Shown here piece after piece: positions 36,030-48,094 of a DNA stretch of 64,000 bases. The stretch's first letter is position 1, and every line of letters begins with the position of its first letter. The translations under genes and the position numbers were made by a program. Origin of the DNA: Fremontodendron californicum (lineage: Eukaryota; Streptophyta; Magnoliopsida; Malvales; Malvaceae); assembly GCA_030761205.1 (NCBI GenBank), contig JAULJL010000025.1, positions 2,833,501-2,897,500 of the forward strand, read 5' to 3'. Below the pieces are notes generated by a model, which was given only the letters and a program-made list of their open reading frames with translations, ran no database searches and was not told the origin of the DNA.

Positions 36030-36475
36030 TAATTGTTTATATGAGGGTGAATACACTTGTATTAGCTAGAGTGAGCAATAATCATGGTGTTGCAGCTAAT
36101 GCTTTGGATAACAAAAAAGCTTAGTTAAAAATTACATATTGAACTAGAGATGTCATATAGCTTGATGCAACATTTGAATGAGAATTATGAGTTCACAATT
36201 AATCCAAAAAAGTTATATAGAGTTACAGTATGCTTCATTTATATGTTCAAATGGTGAGGGAAACTAATTCTGATAGCATTGCTATCTTGCAATTTGAAAG
36301 ATTTGGAATTGGTATTTAACCTTACTTTCAAAAGGTTTTTTTCTGCCATTTGATGCCATGAAAAAATGGTTTAGTAATGCCTCGTAAAAGGGTCGTACGA
36401 AAGCTCTATTAGCAGCTGTAGCACTTGATCAGGAATATGGAGTCAGCATATATATATATGGAGTCAGCATATATA
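36030..36475 (+). pseudogene. Decayed Mutator-like transposase fragment
   Basis: One frame from about 36340 reads FLPFDAMKKWFSNAS, a stop, then KGRTKALLAAVALDQEYGVS. This resembles the MULE transposase core around the conserved LKGxxKGxLLxAVALDxN motif. A preceding piece in another frame (MVRETNSDSIAILQFERFGI) resembles the TNPGS segment that comes before it in the family. Stops and frame changes show it is dead, and no termini were found. The assignment is from memory of the family pattern. Confidence 0.45.
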
Positions 36476-37065
36476 TCTAAAATTCGAATTCCAAACTTAT
36501 TGAATGTGAATAACTATATGAATCAATTAGATTAAATTCTGAATTCTGCTGAGACGTAGCTTTACATAGTATATATCATTATTAAAGTAATGATAATGTT
36601 ATTAGCTCAAAGCGAAGTGCCAGAGGGTATGTAAGATTTAGTTCTCGCTAAAAAAAAGATAATTAATCAATAAGAAAAGAAACCTTATTAGCAGCAGCTA
36701 ACCAAATAAAACTGCAATGGAAAGGGAAAAAAGATTCATATAGTGGGAACAATATATAGTAAATGAAAGATTCCCCCAACAATGGTTTGCTGCTCATTGA
36801 AAAATTATACCATTTAAAAAGAGGAAAAACTCAAGGCTCAATTGCTGTTAAGAAACTAACATGTGTTGCAGAACCAGCATCAAGTACACCTGTCTGCCTA
36901 GCAAAAACAAAACAAAAAGATAGAACTAAATGCTTCCTTGCTTCAAATGACACTAGTTTTTTTGGCACCAGTTCGGGTTTTTTGAGGTTTAGACTTTAGA
37001 TAGAGTTCGGTTAGTTAATTCCTGTTTAGTTTGAAGCCAAGCTGATTGATCACCCTGAAGAGTTT
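36476..37065 (-). other. 3' flank of the DUF936 gene
   Basis: No separate gene was recognised. The part nearest 37065 should be the 3' untranslated region of the minus-strand DUF936 gene. Confidence 0.45.
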
Positions 37066-40000
37066 TCAACCTTCAGCAATTGCATTCATATTCTCCAAAA
37101 CCATTGCAGTTCTTTCAACATGCTTCAAAAGGACCCCGTATATTTTGTTCCTGACCCTTCCATATGCTTCTAATTCGGAACTCTCCGGTGTAAACTTGTT
37201 ACTGCTTCCCTCCTTTTTCTCCATCATATCTAGCCAGTCGTTCAATCTCTTGATCTGACACATAGATTCAGCTACCTGGCTATCAGGTATCTTTGAAAGG
37301 CATTCGTTATTAAAACCATCTAAATAATTCTCTATATAAGCTAAAAACCATGCTTTACATTCTTCTTGCAAAGACTCTGCAAGATTTCCAGCTATATTCA
37401 AGGTACTTCCCTTCACCCAATCTGGGAGATTTTCCTTCTCAGCTGCCAATCTAGAGTAAAATTCACCAATGTTCCTTTGCTTGGTAATCATATAAGTGCC
37501 TTTCAGCTTGGTAACCTGACATGGTTTGTTCATGTTTTTTGCTTCATTTTTTCTCTCTGCAGAAACATTTTTGATTCTACCAGATGAAAGTGGGGTAAGA
37601 TCAGATGCCACAGCAGCTTTAACCCATGTGGTTGCATTTCTCGTTCTATCCACTGCCAGTTTTACTGCTTCCCTGATGGAACCAGGACTATTCGAATCAC
37701 AATCAGCCGTTCTTAGAGGACTAATATTTGTTAACGAATGAACAATTGCTCTACACTGAGCCATGTAATCTTGCAGCTTGAAAAACTTGTTAATTGAAGG
37801 CTGTTGATCATCCTCTTTTGCCAACTGAAGCTCTGAAAATATGCTGAAAGAAAATGAAAGGAATTAGTGGATTTCTTGGGTCATAGAGATAGCTGGCATG
37901 GCAGACAAAGTAATGAAGTTACAAACGAATAAAAGAATAAAAGAAAATAGATAAACAACAGAGAATTTCATTTCAACATATATATATCTTGCAGGGACTA
38001 ACCAACATTTTTTGCCTGGTAATCTAAAAACTTGAACTCTACTACTCGGATGCCATGAAAAAAATATATATATAAGCAATCAAGCAGAAAAAAGTATATT
38101 GTGGGCTCTTAGTGATTTGATTATAAGACACCAAAACATAATGAAGTTAACATCAAAATGAGTCAATACTTACAAAAAAATGTTTATCATTTACTTAATT
38201 CCATTGTTTCATGAATGACATTCCTATTTAAAAAAGCAAAGCAATTTATTGGCTCATTAGAGTAGTTTGGAGCTAAATTCAAATTTGTATTCAACTTTCA
38301 TCTTCTACAATGCTTTGTCAACAATTTTAATATTGAAACCTTGATAAAATATCACAATTGGCAGGATATGCAGTCTATATATATGTTTTAGAATGTCAGA
38401 TTCAATAGCAGGACTGTTTACAAGTGTAAATTTCATTACCTTAAGCACCTTAGCAATCTCTCAGTAGCAGCAGCCTCTTGCAAAGCCTCAACAGCAGCAA
38501 GCAAAGCGAAATCTCTTTGTCTTAGAACTTCCTGCAGAAAATGTTAAAAAAAATTGGATTTTAAGGGGATAGGGAAAGTCAAATAAGGGCAAACAAAAAT
38601 CAAGCAAAATGGAATACCTTCCCAAGTTTGATCAAGGAAGAGGGAAGGGCATCCCATAACATCTCAGTTTCTGCCCATGTTTTGTTATTGGATGAAGCAT
38701 GTCTCCCTGGTTCAGTCAATGGCTCCTTACAAGTTCTTGCTGTTGAAGAGTTCCAACTATTGTTTGTACTTTTAACTGGTTTTGAGGATTGACTAATATC
38801 TTTTATTCCTGTTCTGGTGTTTGAATTATCATCCAAGCTGTAATATCTAGCAGAACCAACTGGTGAAACCTGTAAAGTCAGAAAAAAATATGGTGGCCTA
38901 TATTTTTTTTGGTACAAAAGAGGCTACAGCCTAGGGATAGGGGAGGGATTGTAGATACTAGGATTCGAATCCTGGACCTGCTGGATACCATCTCTTAAGT
39001 ATCGTAAGTTTTGCTTTTTTCAATTCATTTCACTTTAGGATTTATTCTTTCTAATTTACATGTTTTTGGATGAGTTATGCCTGGACAGGACTTACTCCAA
39101 AATCAGATATTTCACCAATTTTGCCTAAATCAACCTCTGTTACGTTTTCAACTATGGGATAAAACAACGTTGTAGATGATGTTTGGCTAAAAAAGAATTG
39201 GAAGCAAATCACTAGCTTCTCTTAAATTTTAATATTTGCACTAATTTCAGAATTTATACAGAATTCTAAAACAAATGGTAGAAATTATACAATATTATAC
39301 TAATAACCACCTTAGATAAGAAAACCAAAACTAGTTTATAATAATGACTCAATGACCTTACAGTGTTACAGTTCATAGCAAAGTTTGCCCTAATTACAGT
39401 GTTGAGGTAGAGAAAAGGACTAAAAAACCTGTTACTCGGATTCGGGTATGATTGTCGGATACGGGTATGTGTCCGATACGGGTATGTTCAAAATTTTCTA
39501 AGTTTTACATGTATTTGGAGGGTCTTGGAGGGTCATATCCCTATATCCATATCCGGATATGTGTCGGACATGGATATTTCAAGAAAAACGAAGTAAATGA
39601 CACTTACATGAGAATTAGGACTATGGCGAAATGGGATTATCTCATGCTTGACAACAGTGGAGTCTGGAATTTCCCAACTTCTTGTTTTTGCTGTCCCACA
39701 CCAGCTTCTTCTCCTGGAATGTGATCCAGATGAACAACTTGATGTCAAACCATCTGAATCGTTGTCTTTATCAACAAAACTCGGTTTTTTGTTTCTTGAA
39801 TAAACCCTATCAAAGCCTTCCTTGTTAACATGATGAGTCCTAATCCTACAGTTCTGGCCTCCAATACTTGCCCTCCGGTCCCTTGAAGGTACCTTATAAG
39901 GACTTATAGAACCAGCCCTTTCTCTTGGATCTTTCTTCACAGCAGTTCTGTTTTGGATTAACAATTTCGGCGTTCCACAAAATTTGTTCATAATTTCAAT

Positions 40001-40366
40001 GCCAACAAGATCTTTGGGATCCCCATCAAAAGGCTGTCTCCCTGGAATTGGCCTTACACCTTTAAGCATTGGAACTGGATAAGCTACCTCAAATTTCTCC
40101 ACATATATGAACTGCCCAAGTTGCAATTTGTTACAAAGAACCATCTCATCTTCTTCTTGGGGCAAAGAAACATAGATAGCATGCGTTGAATCCGAAACTT
40201 TCATGAAAAAACCTTGTTTAGGCCAAAGATCATCACCTTCTGCCAAAACTGGAATTATGCTTCTAATCTGTAACAAGGCAGGTTTCTTACAATCATCACA
40301 ATCATCAATAACTGTTTTTTCCTGAATACCAAGTTTCAAAATGACCCCAGAATGTAGAATTCCCAT
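37066..40366 (-). CDS. DUF936 family protein
   Basis: Minus-strand exons 39608-40366, 38618-38869, 38440-38531 and 37066-37843 are each bounded by good splice sites and join in frame (1881 nt, 626 residues). The N-terminal half carries the DUF936 signature: GFFMKVSDSTHAIYVSLP, LGQFIYVEKFEVAYPVPMLK and GVRPIPGRQPF. A Ser/Arg-rich linker and a helical C-terminal region follow (ALLAAVEALQEAAATERLL; WVKGSTLNIAGNLAESLQEE). The function of this plant family is not established. A further exon-like segment at 39096-39186 fits the downstream frame but not the upstream phase. It can be included in frame only from an internal acceptor at 39134 (39 nt), or be skipped. A family A element occupies intron 1 and nearly touches the exon 1 donor. 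Confidence 0.85.
38905..39015. repeat. Short dispersed repeat in DUF936 intron (family I)
   Basis: It reads GGTACAAAAGAGGCTACAGC, then GGATTCGAATCCTGGACC and TACCATCTCTTAAG. Diverged relatives lie at about 53400-53490 and 53505-53600, the second adjoining the first. It has a B-box-like motif but no proven promoter. Confidence 0.55.
39428..39600 (+). mobile_element. Family A element in DUF936 intron 1, right end eroded
   Basis: The left end CTGTTACTCGGATTCGGG and interior blocks (GTCGGATACGGGTATGTG, GTGTCGGACATGG) match the family. The right end is reduced to GAAGTAAATG, with the CGGAGTAACATAG tail lost or altered. It stops about 8 bp from the exon 1 splice donor of the host gene. No target duplication is recognisable. 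Confidence 0.82.
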
Positions 40367-40889
40367 ATTTCTTTAATCCAATAGAAAAAAAGAAAAATAT
40401 TCTACTGTGAAGATGTTAATATACAAAGAACTTGAAACACTGGCTATTATTGTATCATGGATTATCTTTGGTCAAGTAAATGAAAACAATGAGTTGTTAA
40501 GGCTGTGAAACAATTAGGAATCAAAAAGAAAAGAAATCTGGTAATCATAATTTCTGTTAAGATGTTCTCTTGGATGCTTATGAAACCGCCATGAAGAGGA
40601 AGTTGTTAATTGTCAGGACAAAGCAAAGATCTGATGGGGTCCAATGCATCAATGGAAAAGCTGGGCTGCTCGCATTTCGGACTTAAAATAGTCCAATCCA
40701 AACCCAAAGGAATTACGCTCCCTCTGACATCCCAATGGGTCCTCTGCAACTTCATTTATTTTTCATCTAAGCATCAAACACGAGCCCTAAGCATTGGAAA
40801 GTAAAGAATTTTACAGGTTTTTTTTTGGTCCAATGCCCCTATGTTACGTTAAAAAAAAGAAACCCTTGTCCTCCCTAAACTTGCTCAAA
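40367..40889. promoter_or_regulatory. Leader and promoter region of the DUF936 gene
   Basis: No coding region was accepted here. The sequence lies directly upstream of the DUF936 start codon and is less AT-rich than the flank beyond 40900. No TATA box could be tied to a start site. Confidence 0.35.
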
Positions 40890-41140
40890 AATATGATAAT
40901 TTGTTCGGACTAACGGGTCAAGTTTGGACAAAAATTTTAATAATTCGAATCAGTCTGGTTTGAATTATTATTTAATTAATAAAAATTATTTTTTATTTAA
41001 ATTTAATTATAAAAATATAAAAATAATTTTTTAAATTTATTAGTATTATTTGAATAATGAATCGAGCCGACAAACCGATCCGAGTATGGATAAGAAAAAT
41101 AAATTTCAAACCGCTACCCGACCCATTTTTATCACTGATC
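40890..41140. mobile_element. Family B element with worn ends
   Basis: It has the AT-rich core (AATTTAATTATAAAAATATA) and flanking TCGGACTAACGGGTCAAG and CGCTACCCGACCC blocks of family B, but no clean termini. Confidence 0.5.
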
Positions 41141-41429
41141 AATCAAAGTGAAACTTAATCTCGTCTTTCTTTTCCTTTAGGATAGAAGAATATTATCTTT
41201 CTGAAATTAGTTAGCATATTTGAAAAAATCAACTGTCTTGAGGTACAGATTTTTTGTATGCCAAAAATGAAAAGAAAAAAAAAAAAAAAAAACTTCAATA
41301 TGAAATATTGTCTCAATGCATTTTAAGTAGCAAAAGAATTACCCTTTGTAAGATGGCTTGAGTTGACAAATAAAGCATCGGGTGATTCTTGTCATACCGA
41401 CTCATAGTTTGTAATCTAGTTTATCTCAT

Positions 41430-41551
41430 ATGAACATAAATATCGGATACGAATATATATTCGATACGGATATATTTAAATTTTTTTTATATATTTAAAA
41501 AATCATACTATCATACGTCCATATCCATATATAAATATGTGTCAAATATAA
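41430..41551. mobile_element. Degenerate AT-rich family A relative
   Basis: TATCGGATACGAATATATAT and CCATATCCATATATAAATATG show the layout of family A with most C and G changed to T and A, as expected after long methylation-driven decay. Similar relics occur near 42790-42925, 44396-44490, 48880-48990, 52780-52870 and 60815-60965. Confidence 0.45.
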
Positions 41552-42062
41552 GTCAAAGTACTTTAGAGGTCCTTGTACTACATTATTTAGTATAAATTAG
41601 TCTCTCCATTATAAAACTGAGTAATTTAGTCTTTATTCTTTTAAAAGTGAAGCAAAAAGGTAAAATCATTAAATGAACATTTAAAAAAGTTAACGTGGCA
41701 TTTAACCTATATTTAATTAATAACGTGGATATCAAAATGTTAACGTGACACTAATAAAATATATTATTTTAAAGTAACTTGGACAAAATTCTAAGTTGTT
41801 GAAAATATCACATCAAATGTTAAAAATTTTGCTCACATCATCTTAAAATAATATATTTTATTCGTGTCATATCAACATTTGATATCCACATCATTAATTA
41901 AACACAGGTTAAATGTCATATCAGCTTTTTTAATGGTTCATTTAGTGATTTTACCTTTTTGCTTCAATTTTAAAAGAACAATAACTAAATTACTCAGTTT
42001 TATAATTGAAAGATTAGTTTGCACTAGATAATATAATAAAGAAACCTTCCAAGTATTTTGAC
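41552..42062. mobile_element. Foldback element, family D, about 511 bp
   Basis: Two arms of roughly 215 bp are inverted copies. The ends are GTCAAAGTACTTT and AAGTATTTTGAC. Inside, TAAAACTGAGTAATTTAGT and GTGAAGCAAAAAGGTAAAAT recur inverted in the right arm. The arms match almost throughout, so the transcript could form a long hairpin. No coding is visible. Confidence 0.85.
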
Positions 42063-42216
42063 CGTCAAACACAACTATCGAACATAAATTAAAAAAGAAG
42101 AAGAAAAATCTAGATAATAGTTTGTAATAATTGTAATTACTGTATAGCTTTATTATTGCTTACAGATTTGAGCATACTGATATTAGTACAAAAATAAAGT
42201 AAAATACACGATTGAG

Positions 42217-42504
42217 TAGAACTGCTCATGGCCGAGCATGGTCGGGTCGCGGTTTGATTTTTTTTCATATTTTTTGCTCAAGTTCGGCCCTGAATCAGAT
42301 CGGGTCGGCCCGATAGGTTCGAATTCACTGTTCATCGGATTAAAAAAATATATATTTTTTATAATTAAAATTAAATAAAAAATATTATTATAATAAAAAA
42401 ATACTGTTTCGAACCGAGTATAATCGGAATAAAAATATCCTATATAAACCCGACTCAATACGGGCAGGGCAGGCCGGGCGGGCTGCCCGGCCATGAGCAG
42501 TCTA
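42217..42504. mobile_element. Family B TIR element, best-preserved copy
   Basis: The termini TAGAACTGCTCATGGCCG and CGGCCATGAGCAGTCTA are near-perfect inverted repeats. GGTCGGGTCGCGG and GGGCGGGCTGCCC blocks flank an AT-rich core with an inner palindromic tendency. Confidence 0.82.
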
Positions 42505-42953
42505 TGACGACTGAAGTTAATTTAAGCAGAAGATATAAGTAGCAGCTCCAAATCAGATTCCACTTTGACGCTTCGATTCTTGTCGCACATATTGGTGCCT
42601 TGGTGGGCTTTGCAAGCGTGCCCTATTTTCTTCGCATTTTTCTCTCTTCAAAGGCACCCTTTAATGAGTGCACACATCTATTTATCTTTGTCCAACGTGT
42701 CCCCTTGCTTGACAAAGAATTAATCCAGTCATCCTGCCTTTAACTCTGTTATCTAAACTCTTTTTTTTTTCTTTTTCTTTCTAATTATGTATATTTAACA
42801 TATGTGTCAAACACATATTCGAATATGAATATAAAAATATAATTTTTCAAATATATAATTAAAAAAAAATAGATATATCTGTGTCGAATACATTAGTATC
42901 CGACACTCACCTTCAAATTCGGGTTGACATATCAAATTAACAAGTGGTAACCA

Positions 42954-43947
42954 AGACCTGTCAATTCTGATCCGAACCCGAAAAATCCGTCCAACCTGCC
43001 CGAATCCAAACCCGAAACCGAAATGATCTGCACCCGAAATGATCCGAATCCAAAATGACCTAAACCCGAAATGACCCGAACCCAAAATGACTTGAACCCT
43101 AAATGACCCGAACTTAAATTAAGTATAATTTTATTTTGAAATTTTAATTTAATAAAAATAATACCTATAACACAAATTATTAATTTTTTTTTTTAATTTT
43201 ATAACTTGTAATTACCATTTTGAAATGTGATAAAATATGCAATTATCATTTGGTATGTATAAATTGATCATATTCCTATATTTATTTTTTTCAATATATA
43301 TTTACATCGAATAAATAGTTAAACATTTTTAATTTACTCAAAACTCGACGTGCATAATCTACGTGAATATAACATGAAAAATGACGGTTGAATTGTTAAA
43401 ATATGGAATTTGTAAGATTGATTCACTTGGTAAAACTTTTAGTACTAAGGATTACTTATCAAGATTCAAACGTTTCAACAAACATAAAATTATATATTTT
43501 TCAAATAAATAAATATATTCATTTAACGATTTCAGATACACGATAATATTAATTTTATTTTTAAATATATATTTTTTTATTTTTAAGAAAATTTTAATAA
43601 AATCTGATTCGATCAAATAATCTGTTTCAATTCAATCTGATTCAATTTAAAAATTAATAAATTGAATTCAAATAACTCGAGTGTCAAACTCGAAATGATT
43701 TAAACCAGAATGACTCAAACCCGAATAACCCAAGTGTCAAACCCGAAATGACCCGAACCAGAATGATCCGAACCCAATTAACTCGAGTGTCAAACCCGAA
43801 TAAGCTAAATCCGAAATGACCCGAATCCAAGATGACCCGAACCCAAATGACTCGAATCCGGAATTGACTCGATTTTTTTAAGATCCGAATTCATCCGACC
43901 CAAAATGATCCAACCAAATCCAACCCGGCGGCCCAATTGACAGGTCT
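42954..43947. mobile_element. Element of about 1 kb with perfect 13-bp TIRs and CCCGAAATGA decamer repeats
   Basis: The ends AGACCTGTCAATT and AATTGACAGGTCT are perfect inverted repeats. Inside each end is a field of tandem, slightly varied decamers of CCCGAAATGA/CCCGAACCCAAAATGA type (about 42975-43120 and 43660-43890), in the same orientation on the plus strand. The middle is AT-rich. No target duplication or transposase was seen. Confidence 0.8.
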
Positions 43948-44678
43948 ACATGACTACAATCATACTCAGGGAAGGACTTGTTTCAAGGTTATCATAAAGA
44001 TAGTTATACTTTTTCACGGAAATTGTGTTCTCATAAGCCACGAATTACAATCCTTGGTTTAGAAAGTCCAAGACAGACCAATACCAGAATGTAATGCAAA
44101 CCCTATATAAAAAAGACAGACAAATTAAAGAATACTTCAAAATTAACTTTTCAGATGCTTATGTAAGCCTGGTCTCTCATGATTAATTAAGCTTTTCTTG
44201 CTTAAGAGGAAAGTGTTCCTCCAGGAAGAAATGACAGAGAAGTAAAGATATATTAAGGATATTGTAATTTAAACCAAAGAGAAAAAAAATGCATTAGAGC
44301 TATGTCATTTTTAGTTTATGCAAATTTGTACTATAGTATAGTTCATTATGCCCCACCTAATTATTTGAGATTATAATCTTTGTTATTTGAATTTAAAATG
44401 AGTATCGGATATGAATATATGTTTGATATAATATGTGTCAGATACAGGTGTCGAACGTAAATAAAAATGAAGAGTACGGGTAAGATAAACTATAATAAGA
44501 ATATCACCTTATATTTGGTGGTCCATGGGGTTAAAGAAGCTTTTGTTTGTCTAAGCAGCAAAGTATGATTATTTCATTAGTCATTACTTCCTAAACAGGA
44601 CTCATTATATTTCTCACATTGCAAGCAACCGATGGTTTTCTAGTATATATGAAAGACAAGAAAAAGACCCGACCAACC
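43948..44678. other. Unique upstream region of xylosidase copy 1
   Basis: No coding region was recognised. A decayed family A relic lies near 44396-44490. This sequence has no counterpart upstream of copy 2. Confidence 0.5.
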
Positions 44679-44697
44679 CTTAAACCTCAGCTTCTAC

Positions 44698-44705
44698 TAT
44701 AAAAG
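44698..44705 (+). promoter_or_regulatory. TATA box of xylosidase copy 1
   Basis: TATAAAAG lies 57 bp before the last base preceding the ATG, in sequence conserved with copy 2. Confidence 0.75.
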
Positions 44706-44761
44706 AATAGCATGCTTGCAATATTCCCACCATGTAAAGGAAACTTAAAATCAGCAAAGCC

Positions 44762-47700
44762 ATGGAAACGCAGTTTTTTTTTGCTCTCTGCCTCTCATTT
44801 TTCCTAGTAATCCTCCCATGTAACACTCAGCAATTTGCATGTGACAAGAATGATCCTAATACGAGCCAATTCCCCTTTTGTGACACCTCCTTATCTTATG
44901 AGGATCGAGCCAAGGACCTTGTTTCACGCTTGACTCTCCAAGAAAAGGTGCAGCAACTAGTAAACAAAGCCTCGGGCATTTCCAGGCTAGGTGTGCCTGC
45001 CTATGAGTGGTGGTCTGAGGCACTTCATGGCGTCTCAAACCTGGGTCCAGGCACACGTTTTAATGCCACAGTGCCTGGTGCAACTAGTTTCCCCGCTGTA
45101 ATTTTATCTGCTGCGAGTTTCAACGCGACATTATGGTTTAAGATGGGGCAGGTGGTGTCAACCGAAGCTCGAGCCATGTATAATGTAGGGCTAGCGGGCT
45201 TGACATATTGGAGCCCTAATGTTAACGTGTTTCGTGACCCAAGATGGGGACGTGGCCAAGAAACGCCAGGGGAAGACCCTCTGGTGGTCTCAAGATATGC
45301 TGTGAATTATGTTCGGGGATTGCAAGAAGTGGGCGGGGAGGCTAACTCTACCAACGACAAGCTTAAGGTTTCAAGTTGTTGCAAGCACTACACTGCTTAT
45401 GATCTGGATAATTGGAAAGGCGTCGATCGATTCCATTTTGATGCAAAGGTATGCATAAATTATAGAGTTGGTTAATTAACCAATGCTTAATGACGCAAAA
45501 ACATTGTGAATAATACACTGAGACTTCAGAAGGAAAGTTCTGTAAAAGTTGGAATCTGAAATATCTTATTTCATTCAGGGATCAATGAATGGAGTTGGTA
45601 AACTTTTGAATTCTTTTAAAACATTGCAAAGCAAAAATAAATATGAAATGTGTGTGTTGTCACATTATTAGGTCTTATGTATCAAAATAGTATTAAAACC
45701 TATGTTACCCGGATTCGGGTGAATGTTGGATAAGAGTATGTGTGGGATATGGGTATGCTCAAAATTTTCTAATTTTTTCCATGTATTTGGAGGATCATCC
45801 CCCATACCCATATCCGAATATGTGTTGGACATAAATGTCAAATGCGGGTTCTTTAGAAAAAATAAAGAGTCCGGATAACATAGATTAAAACTTGGATTTT
45901 TCAGGTTACAATGCAAGACTTGGAAGATACCTATCAGCCACCATTTAAGAGCTGTGTGGAGGAGGGACATGTGAGCAGTGTAATGTGCTCATACAACAGG
46001 GTGAATGGAATTCCTACCTGTGCTGATCCAGACCTACTTAAAGGAATAGTTAGAGGCCAATGGGGTCTTGATGGGTAAGTTTCTATCCCTCAGACCAGAT
46101 ATTAAGCCTGCTAAGAAGTAATGATTTATCGAAGACTCAAGACCACTATGGTTATTCCTATTACTCACAAAATTAGCATAAACTCCATGCCTTGATATCA
46201 TTCGAGTCGAGCAGAGGAAATGCTGATTTTTTTAACAGAAATTAACTCTTAATTGTTATCCTCTAACGCCAAACCAAGACAAGATTGTTTCCGCAATCTT
46301 GGGTTGATAATTTTTTTACATGTTTTTGGTAGATACATTGTTTCAGACTGTGACTCTGTTGAGGTTTATTATAACGCCATCCATTATACTGCTACACCTG
46401 AAGATGCAGTAGCCCTTGCTCTGAAAGCAGGTCTTGTTTCCACTCATAAGCTATCAGCTGCTGGATATTTTTCCTAAAATACTCAAAGCAATGAGTTTAA
46501 TTTCCCTTTCACTTATGCTGCTACATAATTGTTTAATTTCTGCAGGTTTAAACATGAATTGTGGGGATTATTTGGGGAAGTACACAGTGAATGCAGTCAA
46601 CTTGAAAAAAGTAGAAGAATCTATTGTTGACCAGGCTTTAATATATAACTATATAGTTCTTATGAGGCTTGGTTTCTTCGATGGAAACCCCAAATTGCTT
46701 CCATTTGGTGACCTTGGGCCATCTGATGTATGCACTGATGATCATCAGCTGCTAGCCCTTGATGCTGCCAAGCAGGGAGTAGTTTTACTAGACAATAATG
46801 GAGCTCTTCCTCTGTCCCAAACTATCACCAAAAGTTTAGCTGTTATAGGACCAAATGCTAATGCCACAACAGTTATGATAAGTAACTATGCTGGTATACC
46901 TTGCCGCTATACTAGCCCTTTACAAGGGCTGCAAAAGTATGTCTCAATGGTTACATATGAGGCAGGCTGTAGTGATGTGAAATGCAGTAATCAGACACTT
47001 ATTGAGCCTGCAGTTCAGGCCGCAGCCAAGGCTGATGCTGTGGTGGTAGTTGTGGGGCTAGATCAATCTATCGAGGCAGAAGGGCTGGATAGAGTAAACT
47101 TGACATTGCCAGGATATCAAGAAAAGTTGGTGACTGATGTTGCGAATGCAGCAAATGGAACAGTGATTCTTGTGGTTATGGCTGCTGGTCCTATTGATAT
47201 TTCTTTTGCAAAGAATGTGAGAAAAATCGGAGGCATTTTGTGGGTCGGATATCCAGGTCAAGCTGGAGGAGAAGCTATTGCTCAAGTCATATTTGGAGAC
47301 TATAATCCAGGTTGTCTATGTTTTATTCTTCTTTGATGAAAATTTAAGAATAATATTTTGTCCCTTTTTTTTGGCTTTTGATTGGAGGTGCCTCAGAACA
47401 TCAGTATGCTGATAATTTTTTTCTTGTGTCAGCTGGAAGGTCTCCTTTTACATGGTATCCACAAGAGTATGCAGATCAAGTGCCGATGACAGACATGAAC
47501 ATGAGAGCCAATTCCACTGCAAACTTTCCTGGAAGAACCTATAGGTTCTACACTGGCAAATCTATTTATGAATTTGGACATGGACTAAGCTACACATCAT
47601 TCTCCAAGTTCATAATATCTGCTCCTTCCACAATACTCATCGACACAATCCCGAACAATATCCTCTCCTCTCAATCCATCCACAAACCACCATATGCCTA

Positions 47701-48094
47701 CTCAAATGGTGAAGCAATTGATGTTTCAAGCATAAACTGCAACAACCTGCATTTTAATCTTGTAATCGGGGTGAAGAACAATGGACCAATGAATGGAGTC
47801 CATGTGGTGCTCCTGTTCTGGAAGCCACCAACCTCAGAAGGGATGACTGGTGTACCAAATCTTCAGTTAGTGGGGTTTGAGAGACTGGAAGTAAACAGAG
47901 GAAAGACACAGAATGTGACAATGAGCTTGGATGTCTGCAAGGAGCTTACCCTTGTGGATGCTGAAGGGAAAAGGAAGTTGATTATAGGGCAGCATACCTT
48001 TTCTGCGGGTTCTACTAATGAGCGCCAAGTAAAGCACCATTTTGTTGTCAGGCTGGCTGGGAATGCAAGTGTAGAAGGATTTGTTTCTATGTAA
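44762..48094 (+). CDS. Beta-D-xylosidase, GH3 family (BXL5-like), tandem copy 1
   Basis: Five exons (44762-45448, 45905-46074, 46333-46430, 46546-47310, 47433-48094) join in frame to 793 residues. A signal peptide (about 1-22) is followed by the GH3 N-terminal barrel, the GH3 C-terminal domain and a fibronectin-III-like domain. Landmarks are WWSEALHGVSN, GRGQETPGEDP, CCKHYTAYDLDNW, the nucleophile motif IVSDCDS (Asp291 expected) and WVGYPGQAGGEAIAQVIFGDYNP. Secreted plant enzymes of this type release xylose or arabinose from cell-wall xylan and arabinoxylan in the apoplast. From memory it resembles Arabidopsis BXL5 more than BXL1-4. Intron 1 carries a family A element with a perfect target duplication. 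No frame damage is seen. Confidence 0.95.
45700..45883 (+). mobile_element. Family A element in intron 1 of xylosidase copy 1
   Basis: The ends CTATGTTACCCGGATTCGG and GAGTCCGGATAACATAG are inverted. The perfect 8-bp target duplication ATTAAAAC flanks it (45692-45699 and 45884-45891). Confidence 0.92.

Noticed and set aside
40610..40804. 64-codon plus-strand frame beside the DUF936 start
   Set aside because: No family resemblance and no start context. It lies in the leader/promoter region of the opposite gene.
42807..43085. 92-codon minus-strand frame with Gly-Phe repeats
   Set aside because: It is a reading of the CCCGAAATGA decamer field inside a TIR element, with no family resemblance.
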